This document shows, one piece after another, positions 25,918-35,434 of a stretch of 49,772 nt of DNA. Source of the DNA: Paraburkholderia elongata (lineage in GTDB: Bacteria > Pseudomonadota > Gammaproteobacteria > Burkholderiales > Burkholderiaceae); assembly GCF_013177735.1 (NCBI RefSeq), contig NZ_WOEZ01000327.1, forward strand, positions 1-49,772, read 5' to 3'. The position numbers were made by a program, and so were the translations under genes. Positions within the stretch are counted from its first letter, which is position 1; every line of letters begins with the position of its first letter. Under the pieces are notes generated by a model. That model was not told where the DNA came from. It did no database searches and saw nothing but the letters and a program-made list of their open reading frames with translations.

Positions 25918-26193
25918 TGCTCGCCCCCTTGGGGAAAGCCAGCGAATATTAAACGCTCAATGCAACCACGAGCGTCGATTGACTGTCTGTACGTTTGACT
26001 ACGTTGCGCTGGAAGAGCCCACAACGCATGTTCTCTCGAGAAGGCCGACCACTGTCCGTGTGATCTGAACACGCGAAGGTCTGCGCGCCGCCAAATGCGG
26101 ACGCTCGGAAGTCTGCCGCCCCCCCCATATGTGAGGCCGCTCGACATCCAGCAACGGACATTATTCCTCGGCCAACTGGCCGTGCAATTCAGC

Positions 26194-26232
26194 AAATAGC
26201 CCCTGCTAGTCAATGCCGCGTAGGGGCTATTT
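26194..26232. other. Perfect inverted repeat in a gene-free stretch
   Basis: AAATAGCCCCT and AGGGGCTATTT form an 11-pair stem with a 17-base loop. It may be a bidirectional terminator-like structure. The stretch 25918-26354 otherwise holds no convincing gene; a 70-codon minus-strand frame preceded by GAGGAAT lacks protein character. Confidence 0.5.
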
Positions 26233-26354
26233 CCCGTCCGGTCTATCCGCCGACGTAGACTTATCAATGGCTAGCGCACAAGCCAGGTTGGCGGCGCCAC
26301 GCCCACTAACCACGAATTTAGTCCGCCCTTGGCGAATCGAATGAATCCGGAACT

Positions 26355-26654
26355 CTACTGCCCCTGGCGCACGGTACCTGGGTTGGTCGGATTTTGAGCA
26401 GATGTGCCGCCCAACGCCCCATAAACGCCGCCACCGGCTATGCCAGGGAAAGATGGTGAGGGCGTGGCTTGAGATGGCACGGTTGCAGTTCCGTTAACCA
26501 GACCGGTCGGAACCGGGTGGCCCATTGCCTGCGGAGTGCCAAGGCCCTGTTGCGGTGAAATGCCCGAAGGCGGCGTAATGTGCGGCGGACTCGCCTGCGC
26601 CATGGCGACCGATGTCGCTGCAATACCCACAAACAAAACAATCAACTTCTTCAT
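26355..26654 (-). CDS. Small secreted proline/glycine-rich protein
   Basis: The 99-residue protein starts MKKLIVLFVGIAATSVAMAQ, a good Sec signal peptide, after an AAGGAG ribosome site. The mature part is rich in proline, glycine and threonine (HITPPSGISPQQGLGTP; FPGIAGGGVYGALGG) and is probably disordered. No domain is recognised. The frame is open upstream, but the signal peptide fixes the start. Confidence 0.7.
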   Translation of the reverse strand: MKKLIVLFVGIAATSVAMAQASPPHITPPSGISPQQGLGTPQAMGHPVPTGLVNGTATVPSQATPSPSFPGIAGGGVYGALGGTSAQNPTNPGTVRQGQ

Positions 26655-27691
26655 GACAGCTTCTCCTTGATTCTCTGCTTCACTCGGGTCGATTGAGGAT
26701 CCAACGCCTGTGCAGAGACCGAATACAACTCGCACGCCACGACCTCTGACACGGCTAACCTCGCTTACCTGCGCAATCCGTACTAATTCTTGCCCGGATG
26801 GATATGAAAGCAAGTAGGCATCCAATCCGAAAGGCATGGGTAAAGACCCGCCAGGCATTAAGCGAATCACCGGGGAATGACGGCAGGCAAGGTGTGAAAG
26901 GCGCCTGAATGGTCCAACGACCGCAGCGTAACTGAATGGCCGCTGTACCCTCGAGAAAGGTCATCTCGGCAGCGGATGATCGAACGACGGTCGTGGGTCG
27001 ACAAGAGTCCAACGTATCGGGCAGAAGCGGCAACTTCGGACATCCGGTGCCGCTCGTGACTCAGTTGCCCTCGTTACTTGCCGTCGGCTGGCAGAGTTGG
27101 CGCAACATAGTCGCTCTTGACTCTGCCGATGTCATTCAATGGACCTGCTTGCCCGACCCGTTAAGTCGGCGACGGGGGCCGCTGAGCCATGTCAGCGAGA
27201 GGCTGACGACGGCGATTGACGATACGCACTCGATCGCGCAGTGGTTCACGCAAATGCGTGCGTCTCATCCCAATCATTTACCGGCAACTCAAGACACTCC
27301 TCGCCTCGCACAACACGCTCAGCGTAACCAACTACATACGCAACCAGAAACAGTTGCTGGCTTCGAGTCGCGACGAACTGCACAAATGGATCGATGTCGT
27401 AGTCGGTATGGCAACGTGCATCGGATCGAGAACACATAGCCAGGTTCCTCGCCAAGATGCTCGAGATAACGCGCTTAGGGCTGGCGTGCAGAGCCGCACG
27501 GTTCAAGGTATCGTACTGTTCAGCACACGGGCGAGGATAGCCGGGAGCTTCTCCCTATCCCCGTAGTCTTCCCAGATATATCGCTTCGACCGGAGAACAT
27601 TTCCTCGGAATGTCGGGCAACCCGGCAGCGCCGCTGTAGTGTAGTGGCTTCATTAGAGGCCGTCCCGAATCATCGCCATCGGAGAACGTGT
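26655..27691. other. Long stretch without a recognisable gene
   Basis: About 1 kb with open frames on both strands, none with family sequence, signal or ribosome site. It probably contains the promoters of the flanking small secreted proteins and decayed sequence. Confidence 0.4.
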
Positions 27692-28045
27692 ATGAACGCA
27701 ATCAAAGCGATCAAATTAGCGAGCTGCGCGCTGATTGTCCTGGCTTCAGTCAACACCTATGCGCAGTCCAGCGAAGGCGGCGCAATGGCGCCCGCCGCAC
27801 CGACCGCGAAGTCGGTCAAGGCGGAAAACCGCGCTTTGGGCAAGAAAGTGCGTGCCGCGCTCGCGAAGGCTGGGGGGATCGATGTTGCCAATGTGACCGT
27901 GCGCGCGCGTAGCGGTGCTGTGTCGCTGACAGGCACCGTGCCCGACGAGTCGCAGATTGATCAAGCAGCGAGCGTCGCGAAGGGCGTGGCGGGCGTCACT
28001 TCCGTCGACAACCATTTGACGATCCGCACGGAGGGCGGCCAGTAA
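27692..28045 (+). CDS. BON-domain periplasmic protein
   Basis: The 117-residue protein has a signal peptide (MNAIKAIKLASCALIVLA, then SVNTYAQS). A linker and one BON domain follow (about residues 45-115: LGKKVRAALAKAGGIDVANV, then VRARSGAVSLTGTVPDESQI and GVAGVTSVDNHLTI). BON domains are thought to bind phospholipid or act as periplasmic stress proteins, as in OsmY. Many copies of such single-domain genes occur in Burkholderia. It appears to be transcribed alone. Confidence 0.85.
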   Translation: MNAIKAIKLASCALIVLASVNTYAQSSEGGAMAPAAPTAKSVKAENRALGKKVRAALAKAGGIDVANVTVRARSGAVSLTGTVPDESQIDQAASVAKGVAGVTSVDNHLTIRTEGGQ

Positions 28046-28266
28046 TCGCGCGCGCGCGTCGGGCGATCGGCTCGCCGTCGAGCCTTACCGGGCAAGGTGT
28101 TGCCGGTCGCGCATTAAATATGTCACTGTTGCCGAACGCGCGGGCATGTCGGTCATCTGGATCCGGGTATGAGAAAGGAGCTGATGCCACGCAAGGCGGC
28201 AGACGGCCGTCTCCGGTCGTTCCGACCAGCTCGCATGTCGACATTCGAAGGTCGGGTCCTCACAAG

Positions 28267-28424
28267 ATACTGTTGAAAAAGTCGTAGCGCGTCGCCCCAA
28301 CATCACGAGCGAAAAAATCGACCTCTCAGATCGCCCCACAAACCGCTCGCGAGCATCGGTTAAGGGTAAAGCGACCCATGAAAACCGGGTTAGAACGACC
28401 GTCACCGACTTTTTCAACAGTATC
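28267..28424 (+). mobile_element. MITE-like element, copy 1 (158 bp)
   Basis: The ends are inverted repeats (ATACTGTTGAAAAAGTCG and CGACTTTTTCAACAGTAT plus one base). The element is flanked by the direct repeat CACAAG (28261-28266 and 28425-28430), a target duplication. It encodes no transposase. A second copy of the same length lies at 29858-30015. Confidence 0.85.
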
Positions 28425-28606
28425 CACAAGACAACGGACTTTCGCGCGTTGATCATGGCTGACAAGTCCTAGGCCGAAGCGGTCATCCACATGTCACTGC
28501 GTTATGCGGTCAGCGAATGGCCGCTTCAGGGAAAAGTTTCATGTCGAGGGTGTAGCGCTCAAGTTGTGATGTTCGGCAGTTTGAAGCTGATGAGATCCGA
28601 TTTAGC

Positions 28607-29581
28607 CTATCGGACGATCGTGTTCGCACGTTTAAGCAGATCCGGCGGGAAAGTCAAATCAATCTCACGTGCCGTCTTAACGTTCAAAACCAGCTCTTGC
28701 CGCGTCACCGTTTCGACAGGTAAGTCACCGACACTTGCACCTTTCAGGATCCTGTCCACAAACCCGGCCATACGCCGCACAGCCTCGACTACGCTCGTTC
28801 CATATGCCATCAAGCCACCAGCATCCATCCAGTCGCGAGCGAACATCGACGGAAGTCGATGCGCATTGGCCAGTTCGGCAATCCGCTTCCTGTGCACAAC
28901 CGTGATGGGCTCTTCCAGTACCAGCACTGCGCCAGCATGCTCGCTCAGCATTGCCGCAAATGCACCATCGATGTCGGGAGTTGGGCCCCTAACGCCGAAC
29001 GACTGCGGGCGCAATCCTAGCGATCGCGCGGCCTCCTCATTGGCGTGCGTTAGCAACTCTGAGACGCCCAGATCCCACAGAATCGCTACACGCTCGAGTG
29101 ACGGAACCGCTTCCTTGAGAAGGCTGATCTGCATTCTGGCTTGTTGCGGGTCGAAGCTTGTCACTCCCGACATGTTTCCGCCCGGCCGGTCCGTGCTCGC
29201 AACCACGCGGTCCGCCACAGGGTCAACCACGATGGCGAACACAATCGGTATGCTCGTGGTGGCTTTTTGCACAGCACGGGCCGTGACGGCTCCAACAACG
29301 GCGATCACATCTACCTTGAGTCCGACCAGTTCACCAGCCAATTCGGGAAGCCGATCCAACTGGCCATTTGCAGCCCGAAAGTCGATGTGAATGTCGCGAC
29401 CGTCCATGTAACCAAGGTCGGCGAGACTTGCGCGAAAACTCTCGACGACGGCCGTCCCCCCGGGCGAGATGAATCCAATCCGTCGCGTTGAAGCGCTCGG
29501 CTGGCTGCGTACAGCCACAGGGACATTTACGATCACGGTCAAGGCACAGACAGTGGCCAGGACTTGTCTTCGTGTCGTCAT
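28607..29581 (-). CDS. ABC transporter substrate-binding protein (TrpX-like family)
   Basis: The 324-residue protein belongs to the ABC_sub_bind family: a signal-like N-terminus (MTTRRQVLATVCALTVIVNV), then RIGFISPGG, the LGYMDGRDIHIDFRAANG segment and DPVADRVVASTDRPGGNMSG. It would bind a small ligand in the periplasm. GAGGGG precedes the ATG. No permease or ATPase gene is adjacent, so it is an orphan component. It sits between the two MITE copies, which appear to have inserted independently. Confidence 0.88.
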   Translation of the reverse strand: MTTRRQVLATVCALTVIVNVPVAVRSQPSASTRRIGFISPGGTAVVESFRASLADLGYMDGRDIHIDFRAANGQLDRLPELAGELVGLKVDVIAVVGAVTARAVQKATTSIPIVFAIVVDPVADRVVASTDRPGGNMSGVTSFDPQQARMQISLLKEAVPSLERVAILWDLGVSELLTHANEEAARSLGLRPQSFGVRGPTPDIDGAFAAMLSEHAGAVLVLEEPITVVHRKRIAELANAHRLPSMFARDWMDAGGLMAYGTSVVEAVRRMAGFVDRILKGASVGDLPVETVTRQELVLNVKTAREIDLTFPPDLLKRANTIVR

Positions 29582-29857
29582 GGCAAACCCCTCGTTTTAG
29601 CGCCGTATTACCGCTGGATTCTACCCACTATTCTGTCGACGCGATTCCAAGCCGCCGCAACGTGAATGACCCCGCTGTGCAGCAGCCCTGCAGCCGTTTG
29701 TATGTAGGCTGCCGTTCCGACAGCGCGGCCGGTGGCAAGACAACTGTCGGCTCAGTTGCTGTCATTCGTTTTCGCAAATGCGAGGACATTTGAGCGGCTG
29801 CTTCGCACTCGGACGCGGTCCTTGACGTCGCGCCGACCCAGTGGCCGGTTCGGGTCG

Positions 29858-30015
29858 ATTCTGTTGAAAAAGTCGTAGCGCGTCGCCCTAACACCACGAG
29901 CGAAAAATTCGACCTCTCAGATCGCCCCGCAAACCGCTCGCGAGCATCTGCTAAGGGTAAAGCGACCCATGAAAACCGGGTTAGAACGACCGTCACCGAC
30001 TTTTTCAACAGTATC
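29858..30015 (+). mobile_element. MITE-like element, copy 2 (158 bp)
   Basis: Same length, orientation and nearly the same sequence as copy 1, with one mismatch between its own ends (ATTCTG against CAGTAT). It is flanked by GGTCG on both sides (29853-29857 and 30016-30020). It inserted immediately before the readable part of a VOC-family gene. Confidence 0.85.
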
Positions 30016-30018
30016 GGT

Positions 30019-30260
30019 CGCAAGCGGCTATTCAACGACAGTGCGATTTCCATGCGGCATTACGCGTTTCTGACTAGTGAAGACGAATTCGACCAGGTCT
30101 TCTCTCGTATTCGTGACCGATGGCTTATGTACTGGGCCGATCCCGGCAAACAACGTGCCGGCAACCTATCTGCACAACGATGTGCCGGAGAGTGTAGTTC
30201 GAGGATCCCGATGGTCATTTGCTTGAGGTCATGACCCGCCCTTATAAATTGGCGCATAAA
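30019..30260 (+). pseudogene. VOC/glyoxalase-family protein remnant
   Basis: The first frame reads MRHYAFLTSEDEFDQVFSRI, then MYWADPGKQRAG, and the homologous end EDPDGHLLEVMTRPY lies in another frame from 30201. That frame carries a stop where a tyrosine is expected. These are the beta-strand and metal-ligand segments of a vicinal-oxygen-chelate protein. The 5' part is missing at the MITE copy 2 junction. The MITE insertion and at least one frameshift have killed the gene. Confidence 0.7.
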
Positions 30261-30380
30261 GGTTTGGCGCCTAAAGGTGCACAAACGCATTGCTCCTCTA
30301 AAGCGATGCAAATCGTTTCGTCGCGACAGCCACATGAAGCGGCGCGTCAATGTGGCTTCTCGAGCGGGCTGGCGCGTCGC

Positions 30381-31118
30381 TCATCGCGCGCCGGCGACGG
30401 CGTTTGTCGATGAAACGGCATGGCCAAGCGAGAGGTAGCTCCGGTGCAGTAGCGATTCGATGGTTGCCCAATCGGCGTCGGTGACGCTGCCCGCTTCTTC
30501 ACGGGCGTCGCGAAGCAGCATCGCTTGCGCGCGCAACTGGCCGTGTTCGAGTGTCGAGCCCACGGGCACCCTATACAGCGATGCGGCAGCTTCAGCACAC
30601 GCGCTGCCCAACGCGCCGGGCGGATAACGTTCACGCTGCCGGTGCACGATCCACCATTCCAGTTCGAGCGCGGTGGTGCGCGGGACATCGAAGTCGCGGT
30701 CCCCCGTGTTGCGGATCAGGCTGAAATAGGTTTGCAGCGCCGGCAACGCTTTTTCGTAATCGCTGCGTTCCTTGCCCTCCTTGAAGGTGAATGCGGCCGA
30801 TGCGCCGTAGTAAGCGCCGACGTACGACCTTAGCCACGGAAAGTGGTATTGCGTGCGCAGGGTTTGCGCCAGTTCAAGAAAGAGCGCCACGTGCTGGCGG
30901 TCATAGTAGGAGTGCCATATTTTCGTTTCGAGTGTCCCCGTCGCGATGGGATCGAAGCGGCTCAGGTCACGGTGCAACGGCCAGAAGAGATCGGCGGCGG
31001 CATAGCCGATCAGAACGACAAGCAGGGCCAGGATCGTCCGTCGCCAGCGTCCTGGTCCGGCTGCAAGGATCACGCGGTGCCGCAGGCCGTGGCTGCGGGC
31101 GCGCCCGGTTGTGTTCAT
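30381..31118 (-). CDS. Hypothetical membrane-anchored protein
   Basis: The 245-residue protein has one N-terminal transmembrane helix (RRTILALLVVLIGYAAADLF, about residues 26-45) preceded by many arginines, so the rest probably faces the periplasm. The body is helical with tryptophan and tyrosine clusters (HFPWLRSYVGAYYGASAAF; TTALELEWWIVHRQRERYP). No family is recognised. It lies 38 bases downstream of the DUF3303 gene and may be cotranscribed with it. Confidence 0.65.
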   Translation of the reverse strand: MNTTGRARSHGLRHRVILAAGPGRWRRTILALLVVLIGYAAADLFWPLHRDLSRFDPIATGTLETKIWHSYYDRQHVALFLELAQTLRTQYHFPWLRSYVGAYYGASAAFTFKEGKERSDYEKALPALQTYFSLIRNTGDRDFDVPRTTALELEWWIVHRQRERYPPGALGSACAEAAASLYRVPVGSTLEHGQLRAQAMLLRDAREEAGSVTDADWATIESLLHRSYLSLGHAVSSTNAVAGAR

Positions 31119-31156
31119 GTCGAATAGCGTCGATATCGAACGTGCGTTGAACCCCT

Positions 31157-31438
31157 CTATTTCACTACGCGCCCCAGCACCTCGCTCAGCTCGGGGTCGT
31201 TAAGCACTGGGACGATGTCCAGCTCCATCAGATCGCTCCACTGGTAGGCGAACTCGGTGAGTTTCTTCATATCATCTGTTTCGAGCAGATCGAACCCTGC
31301 GCCCAGATCGGCTCGCGTCCACCGGCCCACCAACCGGATGCCGTCAGGCGGGAGCCCGCCGGTTCGCTGAAAGCGCGCGATGGCTTCGGCACGCTGTTGG
31401 GTATCCGGTGCCCAGTGGAAGGTCGTCATGAATTTCAT
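31157..31438 (-). CDS. DUF3303 family protein
   Basis: The 93-residue protein starts MKFMTTFHWAPDTQQRAEAI and contains the LVGRWTRADLGAGFDLLETD and WSDLMELDIVPVL segments of DUF3303, a small family with a ferredoxin-like fold and no known function. AGGAG precedes the ATG and the length equals the domain length. The frame is open upstream, but this start matches the family. Confidence 0.85.
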   Translation of the reverse strand: MKFMTTFHWAPDTQQRAEAIARFQRTGGLPPDGIRLVGRWTRADLGAGFDLLETDDMKKLTEFAYQWSDLMELDIVPVLNDPELSEVLGRVVK

Positions 31439-31489
31439 GGCTGTGTCTCCTGACGGTGGCTCGTCCACCTGCTTCAATTTATACGCTCG

Positions 31490-31852
31490 ATGGCGGCATA
31501 CGGATGCAATTGGGCGGGCAACTCGCAGCACGACGGCAGCAAGGGTGTGGTGATCTACGCGGACAACGCCCATTTGCGCGGCCCGATCGCGATGACCCTC
31601 GGACCGAACGGCCATCTGTTCGTCGCGAACGGCGACGCGGTCAACGCCGATCCGAAACAGCCGAGCGAAATCGTCGAATTCACGCCGCAAGCCCGCTTCG
31701 TCGCGCGGCTTTCCATCGACCCGGCGCCAGACGGTGTGTTTCGAATCGCGTTCGCACAGCCGCAGCATGAGTTCGTGCGCTTTGCGGCGGTCGACGACAA
31801 CACGAACACTGTGAGCGTCTGGACGCTGCCATTCGAGAACGCGGGCCAATGA
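31490..31852 (+). pseudogene. NHL-repeat protein, C-terminal remnant
   Basis: The readable frame (GVVIYADNAHLRGPIAMTLG, then PNGHLFVANGDAVN and VDDNTNTVSVWTLPF) looks like the last blade or two of an NHL-type beta-propeller. There is no signal peptide, the usual 250 or more upstream residues are missing, and the apparent start is fortuitous. It is therefore read as a 5'-truncated gene joined next to the DUF3303 promoter. Confidence 0.65.
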
Positions 31853-32137
31853 GGCATAAATCTGCACGCGGCGCATCACGCAATGAAGGTGCCCGCGTGC
31901 GGCCCCTCAGCGGACATTAGCCAAGTCGTGTTGCTGCCGCGAACAGCCACTTGGCCGATGACCTGCAGAGCGACTCGAAGGAGTGAATGACCGTTATACC
32001 CAGTAAGCTGCCGACTAGGTGCCGCCTGGGCCACCGTCCGTTGAGGGTCGAACTCGGCCCTTGGTTGTCGTCGCCGCCGTATCTCTGATATGGCTTCGCT
32101 ATAATCAATTGCTTTCCGGCGTCGCAATGTCGAAAAA

Positions 32138-32584
32138 ATGTCTTCCAGGCGAAACAGCTCCCCCGGCCGAGCCCGCAGGCCGCTGACGAAAGCACTTCTA
32201 TTGCCGATGGATCGCGCCTCCGCCAGTGAACGGTCGCTGTCCTGTCATCTTGCGCTGGTCGCATGCCGCGACGGACATGGCAACAGCCATCTGGTCAATG
32301 AACTTATGCGCGCGGTGTACCTGAGCTGGTATCTGCAGCGCGCTGGTTACGGCAACCAACCGGTGGAGCAGTTCAAGATCGCCGAATACGCGGTCGAGAA
32401 CACTTTGGCGCACGCTCATGAGACGGGGGAGTGGCGGCTCGCGTCTGAGGTAATCTGCGACTTTGAAGCGCTGCTGACGCTGTATGACGCCCAGCTCGCA
32501 AGGGCTCCTCTTCACGAAGTATTGGAAGCGGAGCGGCAGCTGAGGGTTTTTCTGACGGGAACGGACCCTTCGCCGATCCCGTAA
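32138..32584 (+). CDS. Conserved-looking hypothetical protein
   Basis: The 148-residue protein is soluble and helix-rich (LVNELMRAVYLSWYLQRAGY, then EQFKIAEYAVENTLAHAHET and APLHEVLEAERQLRVFL). No domain is recognised. An alternative ATG at 32207 (MDRASASERSLS) may be the real start, because the first 23 residues are basic and low in structure. The 285 bases before it hold no gene. Confidence 0.6.
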   Translation: MSSRRNSSPGRARRPLTKALLLPMDRASASERSLSCHLALVACRDGHGNSHLVNELMRAVYLSWYLQRAGYGNQPVEQFKIAEYAVENTLAHAHETGEWRLASEVICDFEALLTLYDAQLARAPLHEVLEAERQLRVFLTGTDPSPIP

Positions 32585-32759
32585 TCGGCGTATCGGCAAG
32601 CCTTAACAGATTACTTATTCGGGCGCAGCACTTGCCGCAGGGGTAGTTGCATTGTTAATTCGGTTCTCGATAAACTTCGGATTCCTATGCATTTTGCATA
32701 ATTATATTAATCAACAGAACTGGCAACAACAGCGGCGCGGCATTCGATATGCTTGGAAC

Positions 32760-33032
32760 CCCGATCAGGCCATTCAACTTTTCTGTTGCATACCGTTGCG
32801 CCGCGCCATCCAGTTCGAGTTGGGTCATGCCGCCGAGCGTCGCCGCCAGAAAACGCGCAGGAGCCCCGATCGCACACGCCAGTAAGCAGGCCGACAAGCC
32901 ACGGCGATGCACGCATGACTCCGACGGCAAACCGGCCGCGACCGACCGTGTAACGCACGAAGTCACGCAGACTGTCTGAGTGGTGATGGTGCCGTCGAAA
33001 TCGAAGGCGGCGACGATTTGATTGCGCTGCAT
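32760..33032 (-). pseudogene. HAD-superfamily hydrolase, frameshifted N-terminal remnant
   Basis: The start NQIVAAFDFDGTITT carries the HAD motif DxDGT. Immediately afterwards the homologous reading moves to another frame (SLRDFVRYTVGRGRFAVGVM, then RASPWLVGLLTGVCDRG) and then back (PARFLAATLGGMTQLELDG and AAQRYATEKLNGLIG). The protein then stops being recognisable, so the catalytic C-terminal half is absent. Two frameshifts and a truncation make it non-functional. It is followed downstream by AT-rich sequence without a gene. Confidence 0.7.
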
Positions 33033-33045
33033 TGGTTGGTGACAG

Positions 33046-33489
33046 TCAGCGCCGCAGCCAGCCCAGGGCGATTGGCCGCGCGAGGGGTTTTCGGTACAGG
33101 ATGATCGCCGATCGCGTCACAGCCATGCCAGCGAGATGCCAGAGCGGCGCGATCAGCACGTAGGCCACGCCGGCCACCGCGGCGGCGCCGAACTTGTCCA
33201 GCGGGAAGTGAACGCCGAGAAAGACCCGCGCCCAGGCGACCAACGCCCCGGCCAGCACCGTGAACCCGCCCAGCCAGCGCGCACCGCCCAGCAGCAACGT
33301 CAGGGCGATGCCGGCAAATACGGTCGCATGGTCGCTCGGAAAGGACGAGTCCGGCGCATGCGGCAGGAAGGTATGGCCGAGACCGATCATGAACGGCCGC
33401 GGATGCTGCCACACCAGGCCGATCAGCTGGTTCGCGCCCACCCCGAATGCGCGGCGCACGGGCAGCTCGCTTGACTGACGAAGCATCAC
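33046..33489 (-). pseudogene. PAP2-family phosphatase (BcrC-like), N-terminally truncated
   Basis: The 147 readable codons contain the three PAP2 motifs: VWQHPRPF, SFPSDHATVFAG and ARVFLGVHFPLD. They cover the later membrane helices of an undecaprenyl-diphosphatase-like enzyme. About 60-80 N-terminal residues, including the first helices, are missing where Tn3-family sequence begins on the other side. The lysine of the first motif (K-x6-RP) is not present. Loss of function is likely. It ends just upstream of the HAD remnant and the two probably formed an operon. Confidence 0.65.
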
Positions 33490-33504
33490 GATTCGCTAGC
33501 GGCG

Positions 33505-33762
33505 GTGTCGTCATCGCTGGCGCTGCTCACCAATGCCGTGATGGCCTGGAACACGATGCATATGCAGCGCGCCGTTGACCAGATCGGGGCCATGAGTGGA
33601 GACGCCCTTCAGGCGGCGGCCCTGCGGCGCATTGCGCCGACGCATCTGGAGGGCATCAACCTGCGCGGCACGTTTGATTTCCCGATTGCGCGCTATGCGC
33701 ACCGGGTCTTGCCCAGTGCAGCGGGAGATCCCAGCACACCGTACCGACAACGTTCGGCCTGA
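33505..33762 (+). pseudogene. Tn3-family transposase, C-terminal remnant
   Basis: SLALLTNAVMAWNTMHMQRA, then RRIAPTHLEGINLRGTFDF is the characteristic end of Tn3-family TnpA. The rest of the roughly 1000-residue transposase is absent and no 38-base terminal repeat was identified. The remnant abuts the truncated PAP2 gene and probably marks the deletion that removed its start. Confidence 0.75.
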
Positions 33763-33786
33763 CCCTGATCATCACGTGCCCGTCTT

Positions 33787-33882
33787 TTACGGCACGTTGA
33801 CGGAGTCCTTGAATGCCTTCCCCGCTGTGAACTTGACGGTCTTCGCCGCCGAGCTTCCGCGCGGATTTGCGTCGCGCAGCGA
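33787..33882 (-). pseudogene. HU-like DNA-binding protein, C-terminal fragment
   Basis: The minus-strand end SSAAKTVKFTAGKAFKDSVN matches the tail of HU/IHF-type proteins of Burkholderia. The DNA-binding arm and N-terminal helices are not recognisable upstream. Confidence 0.6.
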
Positions 33883-34041
33883 TCGCACGAGCCGGGTGGT
33901 GCATGAAGGCTCACCGGGCGCTGTTGATGGACCTCCGGAATTCATTTTGTCATAATACGCGGGTACTGTTCCCGTTCGCCCCGCCGTCTCGAGGCTAGGC
34001 CCGTGCCGTCTGTCGCGAGACAGCAGAGATCGCTGCCGATC

Positions 34042-34293
34042 ATGAATAGACAAATCCTCACCATTAGCGCCGACGCCGGCGGGCTCCGCGTCATTGCCAT
34101 CTGGCAAAATTTGCAGGAATGTGCAGCTAACGTTTGTGCATGGACGGCGCATGTTGATGCCCAGCGTGGTGCAGAGTCGCTCACCCTCGAGTTCGCCGAC
34201 GTTTCAGATGCGCGCCTTCAAAACGTCGTGGCAACGTTGAAAGACTCAACGTTTCCAATGAAAGCGACGATCAGGCACACGCCCGACGTGTGA
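34042..34293 (+). CDS. Small hypothetical protein
   Basis: The 83-residue protein starts MNRQILTISADAGGLRVIAI and ends STFPMKATIRHTPDV. It is soluble with alternating strands and helices. No family is recognised and it seems to be transcribed alone. Confidence 0.5.
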   Translation: MNRQILTISADAGGLRVIAIWQNLQECAANVCAWTAHVDAQRGAESLTLEFADVSDARLQNVVATLKDSTFPMKATIRHTPDV

Positions 34294-34379
34294 TCGCCGG
34301 CCGGGTGGCATTCACCTTGCTGTACGTCGGTGTTTATATGACGGGTGCAGTGTTCGGCATTTTGTAAGGACGTGCGGTT

Positions 34380-35265
34380 GGATGTTGCGCTGGACGATAC
34401 CCGTGATGTTGCCGACGATCATCGACAGCGCCGCGAGAATCACGAGCATTTCCTGCCAGTTAACGGCGAGCGGCAGCAGACCCATCACGAGGAAGCGCAG
34501 GCCCCACGCGAACGCCGCGACCTTCGGACCGCCGCCGACGAAGAGCGTCATCGCGGTCGGCGCACCCTGATAGACGTCCGGCACCCACATATGGAACGGC
34601 GCCGCTCCCATCTTGAATGCAACGCCTGCGACGATGAAAATAACTCCAAACAGCAGCACGGCATCGTTGATGCGGCCCGAAGCAACCGCCTTCAGTACCT
34701 CGTTCAGTTCGAGCGAGCCCGTCGCGCCGTAGAGCATCGAGATACCGTACAGCAGGAAACCCGTAGCCAGTGCGCCAAGCACGTAGTACTTCATCGCCGC
34801 TTCGCTCGATTGCGCGACGTCGCGCCGCAACGCGACCATTGCGTACAGCGACAGCGACATCAGCTCGAGACCGAGGTACAGCATCAGGAAGTGGTTGCCC
34901 GAGATCATGATCAGCTGGCCGAGCAGCGAGAACATGCCGAGCAGGAACACGTGGTCGCGGAACAGGTCGCGATCTTCGAGATATCTGCGCGAATAGACGA
35001 GCGAGACAGCGAAGCCAAGCGACACGACCGCCTTCATCACGCTGGCGAATGAATCGATCACGATCATTCGCGAGAAGAAATAGTACTGATGCGGATCGAA
35101 TGACTGGATCGCGAACCACACGCCCGCCGCAGTCGACGACAGGAGCGCGACGAGGTAAGTAAGACGCCGGTTCGTTGCTTCGGAGCAGAAGTCTCCCAAC
35201 CGGGAGGCGATCACGATCGCGAGCACTACCAGCGCGTCGGGCAACAGCACATGTGCGTCTTGCAT
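34380..35265 (-). pseudogene. nuoN: nuoN (NADH-quinone oxidoreductase subunit N), 3'-truncated
   Basis: From ATG 35265 the sequence follows NuoN for about 295 residues: the early helices, then GLELMSLSLYAMVALRRD, AMKYYVLGALATGFLLYGIS, AGVAFKMGAAPFHMWVPDVY and QGAPTAMTLFVGGGPK, with the membrane lysines and glutamate of the proton path. After NITGIVQRN the homology ends, and the frame runs a further 23 codons into unrelated sequence (stop at 34312). Some 180 residues are lost. No other nuo gene is nearby, so this is a displaced fragment. Confidence 0.8.
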
Positions 35266-35434
35266 GATCTTTATGGCCCTTATGAATTCAGGTGAGTTAA
35301 GCCGCATCCGAATTGATCGAGGAGAAGTCGAGATACTGTTGATCCAGGCATTCTCCGGCCATGTGCCCCGGCTTTGGCTTGAAGTCTCCAGGTATGGCCT
35401 TCGGGCCGATCGACATTGACACATAAACGTCAAC

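Noticed and set aside
25949..26161. 70-codon minus-strand frame preceded by GAGGAAT
   Set aside because: Low protein character; similar sequence pieces are common in Burkholderia intergenic DNA; no homologous family is recalled.
28261..30020. A composite transposon formed by the two MITE copies around the ABC binding-protein gene
   Set aside because: Each copy has its own distinct flanking duplication, so they inserted separately and not as one unit.
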